From Acanthaster planci (taxonomy: Eukaryota; Echinodermata; Asteroidea; Valvatida; Acanthasteridae), in the NCBI RefSeq assembly GCF_001949145.1, contig NW_019091365.1, positions 281,422 through 292,868 of the forward strand: a stretch of 11,447 nt of DNA, given 5' to 3'. The notes below the pieces were generated by a model, which was not told the origin of the DNA, did not search any database, and worked only from the letters and a program-made list of their open reading frames with translations. The position numbers and the translations under genes were made by a program. This document shows positions 1 through 7,710 of this stretch, piece after piece (the first letter of the stretch is position 1; each line of letters starts with the position of its first letter).

Positions 1-1
1 A

Positions 2-488
2 TGCGAGACAATGACCAACACAAAGCAGGGGGGGTTCTCTCCGTCTCATACCTTGCTGCATATATGTGTGAAACCCACCGGGATCAAGCAACGTGATCGC
101 GTCCCCCTAGTACTCACATACCACCCTCGAAACATCCCGGTACGTAATGTTCTTCTCAAACATTTTCGTACACTCGGGGAGCGCCCCAGATGTAACACCT
201 TCCCCTACATAGTTAACAACCCGTCGGTCGCCAGGCCCCCGGTAAAACAGAGTACGCGGGAATCACACATGCATTACCAGTAATGTGGTTTCTTGCCTTA
301 CGTGTCGTCGCTGTAGTAAACTGTACGTCGGAGAGACCAAGCGTCGCCTTGGTGACCGCTTCGCGGAACACTTGCTCAGTGTGCGCCAACAAACGTCCCG
401 TCTCACTGTCACGCAGCACTTTTGCGCACTGCCGCATATTCTCGGTGACGTGAGCGTCTGCATCGTGCGGAAAGCGTTTTTGTTTTAA
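2..488 (+). pseudogene. Penelope-like element, C-terminal fragment with GIY-YIG nuclease, frameshifted
   Basis: The sequence cuts into this element at the window's left edge. From about nt 98 the frame starting at nt 2 reads RVPLVLTYHPRNIPVRNVLL, a stretch typical of the region between reverse transcriptase and nuclease in Penelope-like retroelements. It then reads RPRCNTFPYIVNNPSVA and stops at 281-283. The nuclease part continues in another frame: from about 249 it reads into VVSCLTCRRCSKLYVGET and then RRLGDRFAEH, which are the GIY-YIG core with its Cys cluster, the YVG motif, the catalytic-type Arg and the Glu-His. This frame ends at a TAA at 486-488, earlier than the usual C-terminal tail. 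The frame change lies near 230-250. The spacing after FRTL also looks shortened, suggesting an internal deletion. In intact elements the nuclease nicks the target DNA for target-primed reverse transcription. This copy is dead. Family assignment is from motif order, not a search. Confidence 0.72.
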
Positions 489-550
489 ATTAAGCCATGG
501 AAAAAACCGAAAAACAAAGGTCAGTGGCTATTAAAAGTCAATCAATCAAC

Positions 551-570
551 ATTATTGAACAATCAATAAT
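551..570. repeat. 8-bp perfect inverted repeat (hairpin)
   Basis: ATTATTGA at 551-558 and TCAATAAT at 563-570 are perfect reverse complements around a 4-base spacer. They follow an AATCAATCAA direct duplication at about 539-549. The site lies 60 bases past the Penelope-like stop codon and may belong to that element's 3' end. It is AT-rich, so chance is possible. Confidence 0.4.
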
Positions 571-2381
571 TAACAGCCCCAAGAAGTTGTTTTTGAGTGG
601 CTTTCGCACTTGAATGCAGTTGCGCATCCAGCGGGAGGGGGGCAGGAGACAACTTGCCCCCCACATGATTTTTAATTTAAAAAAATACTTCGTAGGTAAG
701 AAAACAGTACGTATATTTATTTATCTAATCCCTAAGAAACCAACACCGTGAAATAAAAGCAAGGATGTAGGGACCGTAAGGCTTTGATGTTTTCTCCCCA
801 AACATCAGATTGAATGAGCCTGAAGGCACATTCGCTGCTGAATTTGCCCCTCTTGACACCAAAAGGTGCATACGCAGCTGCTTGAATGGGTGATTTAATC
901 TTGTTATGATACGTTTCCTTCCTTACGCTAATCAGAGAGTGCACTTTACCCACAGTGAATCGCAAATGTCATTTCGCCACCTGCAGGTTTGACTGGGTTT
1001 TCCGTCTCGTCAGATCGTCAGCATGCAGCATTAATTTTTTGTATTAACGTAGTCGACATTAGTTAGTTAGGGTCTGAAGCTGGGCTAATCTGGTCCCAAT
1101 AAAGACTTTGTACCCGCAGGTGTCCGACTTCAGGTCAGGGCAGTCTCAAAATCAATCTAGAGAACTGTATCCTATGGGTAGAATCAGCTCTTGCTGAAGG
1201 AGACTGGACTGTTGCGCTCCGGCCAAGGCAGCCTAGAGTTCAAGGAGGTGAGACAGAAGACCATGTAACAAGTAAATGTATATTAAGTCTAAATCAAAAT
1301 ATAAAAGGACTAACAAAGCACGAAATTACAAAACTCATTTACCTTGACACATTGAAATATATGTGCTTAACGTTACCGGACAAAACCAACAGAAAAGGCC
1401 TCTTATTTCCGACACCTGCACATCGTACCAATTTAACAATCGATGTATTCAATAGAAAAATGCTTATATTTATAATCATTGAGAATATAATCAAAATACA
1501 TTATTCACTAGAATGATTTTATGTAGCTTTAATGTGATAAAATTACATAATTACAGTCAAATAGAAATTTGAAATAATAAAAACCTGCAATGCCATAGTA
1601 AAATGGGGAATAAATGGTTAAAACACCAGCAGGAAATTTATAGATGATGATTAATGCCAAAATCAACATGAATTTACAATCCAAAGCAATTATATTTGCG
1701 CTCATGGTATATAGAGAAGGGTACATGACTAAAGTCTAACAAATAAGCAAGCATTTCCAATTTACAGCAGTATGCAGTTTCACAACTCACAATATATTAC
1801 CGTACCTTTCATTAAAGGCGTTTTTACAGGACTTGTACCACAAGCAATGAGGTTTCTTGTTTCTTGTGAAATGAAAAAATACCTATTCATTCGCAATGCA
1901 TTTCACATGACAAAACGTAATGAATGCATTGGTTATACGACAATAAAAGCTGCAAGAAATGAAATTATGTATTTCATACACAGTGAGCTTAAGCAATGTG
2001 TAAGAACACTGAAAACCTCCTCCCACCCACACAAAAAGCTGAACTGGATCACGCTCCCAAAAGATGGGCTGTGATTCGTGAAGCCAAGAACCTCTGAACA
2101 AACTTTAAATCCTAACGCAACAAACCCACGATAACAAAGTTCAAAACTTAGTAGTGTCCGCACGACATGGTTGTTGGTGCAGGAATTTACCTGCAACCCC
2201 CTGCACGTGTTTTACATTGGATCACGCCCCAGAGATGCTCGCGAGCAACTGGTGGCAATGTGATTATGCTTCTGAAGCAGACTTTTGAGGAGCTGCGTGG
2301 TTACGGCAAATTGTTTAGCTTACAGAGTAATTAATACATGTAATAAGTCATAAATGAAGTACACCTGTATGATGTCTCTAG
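571..2381. other. AT-rich region with no assignable gene
   Basis: No protein family is recognised here. A 77-codon open frame on the minus strand at 965-732 has no familiar motif. On the plus strand, in the frame of nt 1199, about 1199-1300 reads RPRQPRVQGGETEDHV followed a few residues later by a Cys. This faintly resembles the C-terminal end of non-LTR reverse transcriptases (R-P-R, E-x-E-x-H, C), but there are too few positions to call. A 55-codon plus-strand frame at 2167-2334, beginning MVVGAGIYLQPP, has no recognisable domain. Stretches at 1300-1900 are strongly AT-rich and stop-dense. If the GLG1-like exons downstream are part of a real gene, this region would be its intron. Confidence 0.5.
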
Positions 2382-2506
2382 CTATCTCCAAGATGTCAGG
2401 CTTGGGTTCATCGTGTTCTGCGTCGGCGTGCTGCCGATGTACACCTCAGCCCCCAAATAGAAGCTACATGTATTGCTTCTGTAATTAGAAGACTGGCAAA
2501 GGAGAG
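2382..2506 (+). pseudogene. GLG1/ESL-1-like cysteine-rich repeat exon (5' block), frame broken
   Basis: An acceptor (AG at 2380-2381) is followed by 41 open codons, and the block ends at a strong donor AG|GTATGT (GT at 2507-2508). A stop codon lies directly before the acceptor in this frame, which supports the boundary. The peptide starts LSPRCQAWVHRVL and continues AADVHLSPQIEATC. The spacing L-S-P-x-C, then Asp 14 residues after that Cys, then L-x-P, then the next Cys 11 residues after Asp, is that of the cysteine-rich repeats of Golgi apparatus protein 1, a Golgi membrane protein binding FGFs and E-selectin. After that Cys the frame does not meet the next exon correctly. The neighbouring frame at 2489-2506 reads KTGKGE and fits the next exon perfectly, but it has a TAG at 2486-2488. 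About five codons and the second Cys of the repeat seem missing, so a small frameshifting deletion is likely. The opposite strand is also open here; I regard that as a shadow. Confidence 0.5.
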
Positions 2507-2674
2507 GTATGTACTCACATAATTTCAGGGCAGGCTTCGCAGAATTAGTTCTCAATTTTTAATGGAGTGTCGATTTTCTTAGCTTCCACCGTCCGGTATT
2601 ATAAAGTTGCAAAAGTTCAGGTACTTGTCACCTGCTGTAAATATACATAGTGTTTCACCTTTACCTTGTTTCAG

Positions 2675-2827
2675 GTGATGTCGTGCTTACAGGAACACCT
2701 GATGGATTTGACAAGAGATTGTCGTGCAAGGATTGGGTGCATGTGCATCCATGACCAAGCAGTTATGCAAGGCAAAGCATACCGGTATTTAATAGATCAA
2801 GACCAAATGAAACTGCCTCCATTTTAA
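2675..2827 (+). pseudogene. GLG1/ESL-1-like cysteine-rich repeat exon (3' block)
   Basis: The acceptor TTACCTTGTTTCAG ends at 2674 and has a good pyrimidine tract. The following 50 codons begin VMSCLQEHLMDLTRDCRARI and end at TAA 2825-2827. C-L, Leu at position 9 and C-R at positions 13-14 match the spacing of the GLG1 repeat, in which a G-x-G-x-V motif directly precedes this Cys-Leu. That motif is supplied by KTGKGE at 2489-2506. The rest of the peptide (from GCMC to KLPPF) no longer follows the repeat. There is no transmembrane segment, although GLG1 ends with one and a short cytoplasmic tail. So this is either a truncated terminal exon, a decayed copy, or an exon with an unrecognised downstream donor. 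No AATAAA was found soon after the stop on this strand. The stop is only 11 bases from the stop of the convergent methyltransferase gene. Confidence 0.5.
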
Positions 2828-2843
2828 TGAGAGAAATTTTATT
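2823..2843 (-). terminator. candidate poly(A) signals of the methyltransferase gene
   Basis: AATAAA on the minus strand (2843-2838) overlaps the stop codon of the methyltransferase, and a variant ATTAAA lies ten bases on (2828-2823). Another ATTAAA is at 2793-2788. If the first is used, the 3' UTR is only a few tens of bases. Which is used cannot be seen from sequence. Confidence 0.4.
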
Positions 2844-3188
2844 CTCGTGGTTTGCTGATGACAACTGCATCCCATTCAACGATAAGCCACACTTCATCTC
2901 CACACTTCTTGGAGCAGTGGCTGCTGGCAAGATACTCCATCATAGATCTCTGAAAGCCTTTCGATGCCACCTTGTCGAAGTCCACAACGTGAGAGAAGAA
3001 ATCCATCAACATTTTACCCTCTGCCGAAGTTTCGCCAAAGCACATGGTGATGTCTATGTGGCAGCGTTGACGAATCTTCTTGTGCGGGATACCTCGGCGT
3101 TCCAAAGAGCTCTGCAAGTCGGCTGAGCTGACGTATCTGGGCTGATCTTGCAGGAAGTGATACCACAACTGCGACATCCCACTGTTCT
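2839..3188 (-). CDS. methyltransferase exon 3 (substrate-side C-terminal part)
   Basis: Begins after CTTCTTGGCCCATGCAG (AG at 3190-3189), making ENSGMSQLW, which lines up with GSSGWDKLW in human HNMT. Then YVSSADLQSSLERRGI, ITMCFGETSAEGKMLMDFF, VVDFDKVA, and a final strand VWLIVEWDAVVISKPRE. An upstream AG at 3247-3246 has the same phase and would add 19 codons (starting RNYLKCKP); its tract is A-rich and the extra residues have no counterpart in HNMT, so I prefer the nearer site. Stop TAA at 2841-2839. Confidence 0.84.
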
Positions 3189-5313
3189 CTGCATGGGCCA
3201 AGAAGGCGAGCTTTGTGTGAGGCTTGCACTTTAAATAATTCCTCCCTGACATCAGAAGATCGTTTTATTTTATTTTATTTTCGAAGGAAGACGGTTAGAC
3301 CCGCGATCGCCTCTCAAAATGAAGGGTGTGATGGTTAGCAAAGCTGTCACACCTTCTGTACATTTACGTGTAACACATGTCACATCTTCACACCTGTTGT
3401 ACATGTAAAAATGGATCTGTTACAAAAAAGCTCAAGCGGTTGGACTGCACGCAGGTTGCGATAGAAATTTAAAATTCAGAAACTCTATAAAACAATTACT
3501 GTATCCAAGCCCACTCTCTGTGTCTCTTGTATTGAACTTAACAGATCGTGCTCAGATATCGGCGACTCATATTTGATTCCTGGATAACTTCTTGACCCCA
3601 TAATTATGACTCATCAAGTCACACAATGTAGTGACTCGTTGCAAAACTGGACATTACCTGACTCTAAGACAACAAGCAGTACTCCGCCTGGCTCCAGACA
3701 GTCGTAGAGATACATTAAAGAGCTCTTTTCTACATAGTACAGGGTGTGGATCGCGCTGACGAAGTGAAATTTGGTCAAATCTCCCTCTTTCTGATATTGC
3801 TCTATCGTCTGCTGTCGCCAGTGGTGATCTACGCCTGGCAGTTCATGGGCCTTAGACAGAGCTAATGCCTTGTACTGGCGTAATTGCTCTGAAAAGGGCT
3901 CAACTACACGGTTGTTGATGCGTGGGAAATGATGCAAGAGCCTCTTCAGTATCGTGTAGTCTACACTCCCTGACAGTTAAAAAGTAGAGTGGAAAGTTAT
4001 GGCATGCATTCCACATGAGTTTTTAGTTAATTAGGAAATGTTCAAAATATATATGTGGGGTGGTGGTAGTGGTGGTGGTGGTGGTGAAGACGTGATTTCT
4101 TCCAAATGCTTTTTTCAGGGAGGTTGTTTTTCTTGAAAAGAAATTGTTGCTATTAAAAAATACTACCTTCTTTGGTGGTCTTGAAGACTTGTTCTAAATA
4201 CGCCAATGCGACATTTTCTCGTTTGCTCCTCATTTTTTTGTGCCATTATTAAGCCTATTTCGTAGCAACTAATTTTCCACGACTGCATATCTGTTATCGA
4301 TAGATATCATTATGATGCGTGTCTATCAAAATTTCAGCCCCTCAATGTGATGATTTCTATTATTCATCTTCAAATGAATTGAAGTTGTTTGTTGAAATCT
4401 ACTTAGAGACAGCTCTGAACCATTTTGTCAAATCTCAAATTTTATTATCTGCCGTTTTCTGATGACTGATAAACCACTACAAAGGAAAAGGGAACGAGAC
4501 ACTGCTAAGGTGATTTTCGACTGATACACCACACGACTAAAGTTGTGTGAGAACAGAAATGCAGAGTTGTAATAGCTCGAGTAAATGACTCAGTCACGAT
4601 TTTTGAGACTACCCAACCGGAGTCCCAAGGGGTATTGACTTGACTTGATTCCCTGAGAGCAAGTGACTCGGCTCGACTCGAGTCCCTCATCAGAGGACCC
4701 GACTCAAGTGAAAGTTAATAAGACTCGAGTCCCGAAATGAAAGCAAAGCAAAACACTGCAGTGAGTAACACTGCTGGTTTGTAATGTTCATGTCACGTGA
4801 TACATGTATTATAATCAAGAATAAAATGTGGTGCGACTACATGTAGAAACCCAGAGGTAAATTTAAATATGCTAAAAATGACTTCCTCTCTTGTTTTTAT
4901 TTATTGTATTGTCCCTTCAAACATTGGGGACTCGAAATGACTCGAGCTAAATCCTAACCATTCGAGTCACACTGTACGTTACAATGATTCGACTGGAGTC
5001 ACAAAAATTAGTGTCTCGTTACAACTCCGCCAAAAAATGTTGAGGAGTCCTACAGATGAGGATTGCCATTCTTACCATCTCCGCTGCCAACTCCCAGTAT
5101 ACGTAGTTCCTCTTGTCTGCCCATAACAGCCTGGAGTTTATCGACGACAGCCTCACTCAGCACACCGTCCACCCAAGCTGTGTACTTGCTAAACTTCAAA
5201 ATCGAGGTCTTGTAGGCGTTGAACGATTTCAGGTAGTGGTCTGGGCTTTTCAACAGATCCGGCAGCGATTTCCATTCCATCTCGGCTTCTCTGATCTTTG
5301 GGCCATTTTCCAT
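2839..5313 (-). CDS. histamine N-methyltransferase-like SAM-dependent methyltransferase (3 coding exons)
   Basis: The gene is complement(join(2839..3188, 3658..3969, 5076..5313)). The exons are 238, 312 and 350 nt, together 900 nt, giving 299 residues and a TAA stop; human HNMT has 292 residues. Both introns are GT-AG and phase 1. The protein is a class I methyltransferase that would act in the cytosol and move a methyl group from S-adenosylmethionine to a small molecule. The alignment to human HNMT is colinear from end to end. SAM-site residues are kept: G76 (human G60) in ILGVGSGDG, E103 (E89) in VVEP, Q108 (Q94) and I153 (I142); human S120 is Ile135. The aromatic pocket is mostly kept: Y27, F31, Y157, Y158, W192 and F254. 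The three polar histamine contacts of the human enzyme, E28, Q143 and N283, align with K40, H154 and V287, so histamine is doubtful as substrate. I leave the symbol empty because this is a paralogue-type match. Confidence 0.86.
3189..3657 (-). other. methyltransferase intron 2 (469 bp)
   Basis: GT-AG, phase 1. It contains a (TTTTA)3TTTT run at 3263-3281 and a hairpin-capable pair AAGGGTGTGA / TCACACCTT at about 3322-3331 and 3347-3355. No gene or element is recognised inside. Confidence 0.75.
3658..3969 (-). CDS. methyltransferase exon 2 (Rossmann core)
   Basis: Codes the end of codon 80 to the first base of codon 184. The acceptor reads TTAACTGTCAG with AG at 3971-3970; the joined codon GGG completes the glycine loop, giving GVGSGDGSVD. 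Then come VVEPFSEQL (motif II, ribose-binding Glu), HHWRQQTIEQYQ, HFVSAIHTLYYV (substrate and SAM wall; the human Gln143 is His here) and LEPGGVLLVVLES (motif with PGG turn and beta strand). It ends TCA G|GTAATG with GT at 3657-3656. Confidence 0.86.
4061..4086. repeat. (TGG)n microsatellite
   Basis: Eight TGG-type units with a single TAG interruption lie in intron 1, read on the plus strand. The tract may vary in length between individuals. Confidence 0.8.
4562..5029. mobile_element. hAT-like non-autonomous DNA transposon (MITE), CTCGAG-rich
   Basis: The ends are CAGAGTTGTAA at 4562-4572 and TTACAACTCCG at 5019-5029, inverted repeats with one mismatch; CAG..GTTG ends are typical of hAT elements. 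The flanks CAGAAATG (4554-4561) and CCAAAAAATG (5030-5039) resemble a decayed 8-bp target duplication. Inside, near both ends, are many GACTCGAGTC-type motifs (CTCGAG at 4576, 4677, 4724, 4941) and GACTTGACTTG runs, plus a near-perfect hairpin just outside at 4530-4549. It has no coding capacity. The right end, read on the minus strand, resembles the block at 7579-7760, including an AATAAATAAAAA stretch after the CTCGAG motifs, so two copies of one family seem present in opposite orientation. Confidence 0.6.
5076..5313 (-). CDS. methyltransferase exon 1 (start to SAM motif I)
   Basis: Codes residues 1-79 and the first base of codon 80. The ATG at 5313-5311 is the first in-frame ATG; the frame is open a little further upstream but offers only a TTG. 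Its context has G at +4 but T at -3, so it is a middling start. Residues 15-35 (WKSLPDLLKSPDHYLKSF) match the helix at the HNMT N-terminus that closes over the substrate. The exon ends inside the GxGxG SAM loop at GAT G|GTAAGA (donor GT at 5075-5074). The 5' UTR, and whether a noncoding first exon exists, cannot be told. Confidence 0.83.
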
Positions 5314-5940
5314 AGACCAATTTAAAGGAAAAAAATGCAAGCGTGCAGTCAGAAGATCTTAGTCACAATGTAAAAGCAATTGACTGCCTTCAAAACTCAG
5401 CCATACTGAAATGAAAGCGAGGTTAACTTTTTCGGGGGGGGGAACCTGAGAATAAAAAGAAAGCAATAAAATTAAAGTTCATTATAGATTAACTTAATTA
5501 ATCACGATGAATACTTTAAAATTTGTGATTTATTATATCTAAACCTAATGTTTTAAGTAAACTTTTTTTAAAGTCTACATGGGACCACCCTATGACAGAT
5601 TACACGAATCCAGATAGATTAAGGGAAACTGATTGAAAATGGCTTCCTTGGGTCTAGGTCTACAGAGCCGATTTTAAATTCACTATCGTGCAGGCAGTTG
5701 GGGGTGCCCAGTGCGACCCCGGCCCCACTCTGAATCTGCGAGTGTGAATAGTGTTGCAGTGTGTGGGAAAAATCTAAATTATTGTTCTAATCGTTGCATA
5801 AAATACCTAAAATGTCACTATTCTATGCAGCAAAAACGATCTCTTCGTTGTACCAAGAAAGTTCTATGCATTTTTATACTGCTGTAACAAAATGAACAAA
5901 GCGAGTAATTTCCCGTGCAAAATGTATTGAGGGTTGCCCC

Positions 5941-6088
5941 TTGGACAGGACACGCGGCAGCCTCATAATCTCGAGAACGACTAAACGTGATAGCACGGTG
6001 GCGCGTCGTAATGATCGATCAATCGCGCAATTTAGTCGTCATACCGGAAACATACGCCATCAAGTGTTAAATACTTGAGGGCGCGCGC
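5941..6088 (-). promoter_or_regulatory. CpG-rich patch, possible promoter of the methyltransferase gene
   Basis: This stretch carries many CG pairs (for example CACGCGG, GGCGCGTCG, GATCGATCAATCGCG and GCGCGCGC at 6081-6088) in otherwise CpG-poor surroundings, about 630-780 bases upstream of the methyltransferase ATG. No TATA box is convincing. It could equally be unrelated; the assignment rests on position and composition only. Confidence 0.22.
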
Positions 6089-6089
6089 T

Positions 6090-6105
6090 TTTTAATTAAT
6101 TAAAA
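6090..6105. repeat. 16-bp perfect palindrome TTTTAATTAATTAAAA
   Basis: A perfect AT palindrome immediately follows the alternating GCGCGCGC tract. The Z-DNA-prone tract beside an AT palindrome could melt or cruciform easily, or bind homeodomain factors (TAATTA cores). No function is proven. Confidence 0.5.
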
Positions 6106-7154
6106 CAATTGCTTTGGTCACACATATTTTGCAGTAAAATTAGAGTTATAAATTACATTTTCCCAGTTCTTTCTGAACAAACCTGATGGAAACCCTCTCA
6201 GGCAGGGCTGCAACTGCATGTTTTAAAAGTCCTTTTGGAGGGCGTGGGGCTCGTATTAGGGTGAGGGGAGGCACTTTGCACCTTGGACCCATAAATGACA
6301 TTTCCACGCTTCTCTCTGAAGACAACACGAGCCAACGGATGTCAATAGGCACCGCAGGATGTGTGTTTGGGCATTCTGGGTTTTTTCCCATCCATGCAGC
6401 TTGCGCCAGATCACTCTCACATGTCTCAGCAGGTGGTCTCAGCTTACCACTACCAGGCCAGGCCTGCCCAATAATAACAAGGTCAGACAGAGGGCAGTAA
6501 ACTATCCGTTATGGCGTCAGCAATACAGCTCCGGCACGCTGATGATCCAAAACAGTATTTCATTGGTCTAAATTTAATGGCCTGATTCACAAGGCAGAGG
6601 GTAATTTCTTCACAATTTTGTGCAGTGGGGATTGTGTATGCAGCCACATGCTAAGATATTGGACAGGGGATGTTTCAGGCTGGCTTCAGTGACTGCCTGG
6701 GTGATCCCAAGATTGAACCCCCGTCCAAGAGTAGCAGCACGGGGATTTAGGAGAAGTCACGGGGGCTCGAATGGGTCACGTGCAGCATTTGGAAAAACAA
6801 TCCCATCTCGTGACTTGTGACACGAGGCTGTCCCGCCTTTTACACGGGAGAAAGGTGCAGTAAACTCATTCAAGCCCATTGAAAACAGTACAATACCAAC
6901 AAAGTTCAGGCCTCGATAACAAACAAGCCGACATTAGCGGAGTTTCGAAAAGAAACATTACATTGTTGTCTTGACCCAAGTTTTTCCATTTCTTTTTATT
7001 TTTTGGTTTGTTACCCAATTACATTTGTAATTATTCGCGTAAAACAGACCTACCCCTCGAAAAGTGGAAGTTCTCAAGTCTGCTCGCAGCCATTTTTCAA
7101 ATGCCTTCTACCTTCTGGGGCACTAAGGACTGTGTTCCATAAGTAATAATGTAC

Positions 7155-7172
7155 CCAGGGATTTGATCCTGG
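7155..7172 (-). repeat. tRNA-like T-arm / B-box remnant (SINE fragment)
   Basis: On the minus strand GGATCAAATCC (7169-7159) differs from a Pol III B box (GGTTCAAATCC) at one base and is closed by a 5-bp CCAGG/CCTGG stem. An A box upstream is not convincing (TGGCTGTGAAA at about the right distance). This is a decayed tRNA-derived SINE at best. Confidence 0.35.
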
Positions 7173-7278
7173 CCTTTTTTCCACAATTTTTCCATTTTTC
7201 ACAGCCAAACAATCTCCTTTCTCTGTGTAGGCACTTTTTATGCTATTGGGCGATAGAAATTGTTCACTTGAATTTGTT

Positions 7279-7409
7279 CTCTGCACAATACAATAGATGG
7301 TGTTAAAGGAACACCAAATAACACCAAATTTGTAACACCTGTGAAAGTGTTAGTGTAGTCCTCTGATAACACTTGGGGTGGTAAATTTAACACCCCAGTT
7401 TTTGCAGTG
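7279..7409. mobile_element. GTGTTA-rich short MITE with CACTGCAAAAA-type end
   Basis: The right end, read on the minus strand, is CACTGCAAAAAC (7409-7398) followed outside by TA (7410-7411), a layout common to small TA-target DNA transposons. The left end CTCTGCACAATA (from 7279) then GGTGTTAAA resembles it loosely. The interior is packed with GGTGTT/AACACC pairs able to form several hairpins, for example TAACAC..GTGTTA around 7335-7352. It is noncoding. Superfamily is not assigned, and the left boundary is uncertain. Confidence 0.42.
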
Positions 7410-7578
7410 TATAGGGTTACGTTTCGTTCAGGGTTCAGGTTGGAACTAGGGCTAGCCAGTCTCGAAGTCTGATTATCAACACCACATGCACTTGACTGAG
7501 GCTTCATCCCTTCTACAGGCTTTCGTTTACTTTGCTTTCTGGCAGTGTAAATATTTAGGCTAATGGTTGCATGTGGGG

Positions 7579-7710
7579 CAGTGTTGTTGACTCGAGTCGC
7601 TGACTTGGACTCGAGTCGGATTCGAGTCGCTATTGTTTAGACTCGAGACTTGACTTGACTTGAAAACAAAAGACTCGAGAATTGACTCCACTTGAAAAAA
7701 ATGACTTGTT
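7579..7710 (+). mobile_element. one end of a CTCGAG-rich hAT-like element
   Basis: It starts CAGTGTTGTTGACTCGAG at 7579 and repeats ACTCGAG or close variants (CTCGAG at 7591, 7610, 7642, 7674) with GACTTGACTTGACTTG between them. This matches the end of the intron 1 element in kind and order. No matching opposite end with CAACACTG and no 8-bp duplication was found downstream, so the copy looks one-ended or interrupted. Confidence 0.5.

Larger units (their letters stand above)
3970..5075 (-). other. methyltransferase intron 1 (1,106 bp)
   Basis: GT-AG, phase 1. It carries a TGG trinucleotide repeat (4061-4086) and, close to the donor side, a 468-bp hAT-like MITE (4562-5029) whose end lies 46 bases from the splice donor. 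The rest, 4090-4560, is AT-rich with no recognised content. Confidence 0.78.
5314..7278. other. upstream and intergenic region, no assignable gene
   Basis: This lies upstream of the methyltransferase start. A 120-codon frame on the minus strand (6508-6146) and an overlapping 104-codon frame on the plus strand (6186-6500) cover the same GC-richer patch; neither shows a known motif, and codons cannot decide between them. Stretches 5400-5930 and 6840-7070 are AT-rich with nothing recognised. A tRNA-like T-arm remnant is annotated separately at 7155-7172. Confidence 0.5.

Noticed and set aside
1199-1300. Possible non-LTR reverse transcriptase C-terminus (RPRQPRVQGGETEDHV then Cys).
   Set aside because: Only a short, loose pattern; upstream residues do not continue a reverse transcriptase.
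2160-2470. Minus-strand reading of two spliced blocks (HADAEHDEPKPDILEIARDI then LLKSLLQKHNHIATSC with a stop).
   Set aside because: Attractive phase-0 join, but no family is recognised, the donor GTGTAC is weak, and the first block is antisense to the better supported GLG1-like exon.
2675-2752. DVVLTGTPDG in another frame of the exon at 2675, which looks like the signature of fumarylacetoacetate hydrolase family proteins.
   Set aside because: The match ends at once: FDKRLSCKDWVHVHP and a stop follow, with none of the family's next residues, and the preceding exon frame does not supply the family's upstream motif. The GLG1 frame is longer and fits over two exon blocks.
4493-5020. 11-bp inverted pair AACGAGACACT / AGTGTCTCGTT as element ends.
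   Set aside because: The sequences beside the pair do not continue the match, while the CAGAGTTGTAA ends slightly inside give better hAT-like termini with flank similarity.
5311-5340. TTG at 5340 as start of the methyltransferase.
   Set aside because: Animal nuclear genes start at ATG; the ATG at 5313 is the first in frame and gives a length close to HNMT.
6146-6508. 120-codon minus-strand frame (and a 104-codon plus-strand frame over it).
   Set aside because: Both strands are open over the same GC-richer patch, no motif is recognised and no clear exon borders were found.
6705-6735. GATTGAACCCCCGTCC as a minus-strand B box.
   Set aside because: T-arm stem does not pair and no A box is at the right distance.
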